Shown piece by piece: positions 62,801 to 64,000 of a stretch of 64,000 nucleotides of DNA (positions are counted from its first letter, which is position 1; each line of letters starts with the position of its first letter). This DNA comes from Glossina fuscipes (lineage: Eukaryota > Arthropoda > Insecta > Diptera > Glossinidae), in assembly GCF_014805625.2 (NCBI RefSeq), contig NW_023998431.1:6533567-6597566 (forward strand), read 5' to 3'. The notes beneath the pieces are model-generated. The model had not been told where the DNA came from, searched no databases, and saw nothing but the letters and a program-made list of their open reading frames with translations. Both the position numbers and the translations under genes were made by a program.

Positions 62801-63708
62801 GCCGCCGCTTTTATGGCTGTAGGAGCGGAAGAGAGTGTTATTAAGGTGCCAGCTGCCTCATAACGTACAGCGTTGGATGAAGAATTCAAAAGATTGTAAA
62901 TACAACGTATGAAGCGAGAACGTTCGGCAGGATTGGCATGACATACTTTGTATATAAGCTCCACAATAACCAACTGAAGTATATCACCAAAATTATTAAC
63001 CTGATCAATACATGACGCCAAGTAGTTCAATGCGCGCTCTTGGTCGGCATGCAGCAACATAAGGAAGGCATTACGTTTGCAGGACATATCTTGTTGTGTA
63101 TCTAGAAAGTTGGCTATCAATTCAGGACCATCTGGCACCAACCAATCAAAGTTTTTGTATATTGTGAATATAGCCAGAACGGCATTACGACGCACGTAAG
63201 AATGCCGATGTTCAAGACAAGCACGTATAGATGGCATTAAAGGCTCCAACAACTCTGGCTCTTTAAGTTTACAAAGGAACCGTAAAGTGGAGCCACGTAA
63301 AAACTCGTTGGGGTGTTGCAAATCCTATATAAAATATACGCATACATAGATGGGATGTATTACCACACCACAAATAACTATGTGTCTCACCTTCCTGTAA
63401 GCGTCGCAAACTAGTATCATTTCCTGTAAAAGCTTACCGTCCGGCGAGGTTTTCGGTACAATCTCCCAAAAAACAAGCAATAACTTTTTTATGGCATGAT
63501 TTTGCACCGGCAATACAAAACGTATAATAGTCATTATTAGACCGGACAAACGTTCACCATTCAAAAGCAATTGTATAACTTTCTTCAGTGTTTCTATCTT
63601 AACATTAGTATCCCCCTTTTCAAGATCTTGTTTCAACTGCATTTCATTGGGCACCTCCAAGTCGGTCGAATTGATAATCGTATAACAGGGCACTGTTGAC
63701 TGAGACAT
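56804..63708 (-). CDS. betaCOP: Coatomer subunit beta (beta-COP), nine coding exons
   Basis: Beta-COP is a core subunit of the COPI vesicle coat, which carries cargo from the Golgi back to the ER and within the Golgi. Exons, 5' to 3' on the minus strand: 63391-63708, 62027-63324, 61837-61966, 61255-61780, 61041-61202, 59829-59965, 59632-59768, 59464-59569, 56804-56869. All junctions are GT/AG, phases agree, and the sum is 2880 bases (959 residues plus stop), close to the length of fly beta-COP (about 960). The start is the ATG opening [14 protein letters not shown]; no upstream in-frame extension resembles the family. Residues about 20-500 are the adaptin-like helical solenoid ([42 protein letters not shown]). 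A variable Asn/Ser/Gln linker near 510-525 follows, then the trunk end and the C-terminal appendage ([52 protein letters not shown]). The last exon encodes [21 protein letters not shown]. No disabling change was seen. Regulation is not visible from the sequence. Confidence 0.97.
56870..59463 (-). other. betaCOP intron 8 (2594 bp)
   Basis: It lies between AAGAGTCAG|GTTAGT and TTTGCAG|GGTATG. It holds a TA microsatellite (56974-57010), an imperfect inverted repeat near 57468-57527 (TGCTGG...CCAGCA with nested GAGTTTTA/TAAAACTC), and DINE-like repeat sequence (next entry). Small open frames on both strands look like repeat by-products. No nested gene was recognised. Confidence 0.85.
58012..58850 (+). 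repeat. DINE-1-like interspersed repeat in betaCOP intron 8
   Basis: It begins with 'tttttacatccatcatcgaaggatgagggggg' type sequence and 'gtatattcac', then 'gaccccacaaagtacataca', 'atgtccgtctaac', the dipteran DINE-like phrase order. A second, similar 'ccataaagtataaac' and 'catgtccgcctgtccatctgtctg' set follows at 58538-58590, so two partial units may be joined. It ends near a hairpin at 58805-58834 (AATAAATTCGG, loop, CCGAATTTATT), a feature expected near the end of Helitron-like elements. Part of it matches the minus-strand repeat at 40430-40700. Confidence 0.65.
59966..61040 (-). other. betaCOP intron 5 (1075 bp)
   Basis: It runs from GGTAACATCG|GTAAGT to CATTTAG|TTTATG. No repeat family or nested gene is recognisable. 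The hydrophobic open frame at 60265-60477 (plus) is the only notable frame, and I consider it chance. Confidence 0.85.
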
Positions 63709-64000
63709 TTTTAAATTACTCTCAATTCACTTTTCGAAATTGTATGTGTCTAATTATTCACTTTATTAACAAAATTTTTTTGATTATTTCTGTGAAAGCC
63801 TTTAAAAGTTGCACACACTCATCAAGAAATGAAACACTTTAATTGACGTGTCAGATAATCGAATTCATTATATTTATGTACACAGAATCGTGAAGTTAAC
63901 AGCAAACGTAAGAAATAAAACAAGAAGAACTAAATGAAACAACGCAGCTCTATTCGCTTGAACACATTTGGCTTATTATTTTAATGTAAAGAAATCTTAT
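63709..64000 (-). promoter_or_regulatory. betaCOP 5' flank (untranslated leader and upstream)
   Basis: The 292 bases upstream of the start codon are AT-rich. I see no clear TATA box at a sensible distance and no DRE. The transcription start cannot be placed, and the 5' end may include an upstream non-coding exon outside the window. Confidence 0.4.

Overview
This window is nuclear DNA from an insect, most likely a higher (cyclorrhaphan) fly. It is AT-rich, carries many (TA)n and (CA)n microsatellites and holds 719 Ns of assembly gap. The one confident host gene has typical dipteran 52-66 bp introns. The interspersed repeats include sequences resembling the fly DINE-1/INE-1 family. Species cannot be fixed from the sequence alone.

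Only one host protein-coding gene is well supported. It is the coatomer subunit beta gene (betaCOP) at the right end on the minus strand (56804-63708). I resolve it into nine exons with GT/AG junctions that join into 2880 bases, i.e. 959 residues plus stop. Two of its introns are long (1.08 kb and 2.6 kb). The larger carries DINE-1-like repeat sequence and isolates a last exon of only 21 codons.

Everything to the left is gene-poor and dominated by decayed transposable elements: R1-clade LINE pieces (2.5-4.9 kb), a DINE-1-like repeat (6.7-7.1 kb), an R1/LOA-type LINE remnant (12.9-13.7 kb), a complete-looking solo LTR (13.7-14.1 kb), a mariner-like fragment (15.4-15.8 kb), a LINE whose ORF1 has a PHD-like finger (17.6-21.0 kb), a degenerate transposase (26.5-27.0 kb, minus), a jockey-clade LINE (27.3-29.9 kb, minus) split by a second copy of the same LTR family, an 82-bp-period minisatellite (30.3 kb), and a 405-bp pogo/Tigger-like MITE carrying a third piece of the LTR (32.0-32.4 kb). 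Further right are more DINE-like repeats (40-42 kb), an I-clade LINE with RNase H remnant (44.0-47.9 kb), the gap, an extremely AT-rich block (48.6-49.06 kb), a CR1-like LINE that is the best preserved element here (49.1-52.9 kb), and a mariner fragment keeping one irritans-type terminal repeat (53.5-53.9 kb).

No CRISPR, operon or prokaryotic feature is present, and I found no convincing new biological system. What merits a second look is structural: nested insertions, LINE copies bordered by CA-rich repeats, the higher-order minisatellite, a TATA/Inr pair without a recognisable gene, and a DRE-type palindrome. The elements are read from motifs by eye, so clade names are tentative where stated.
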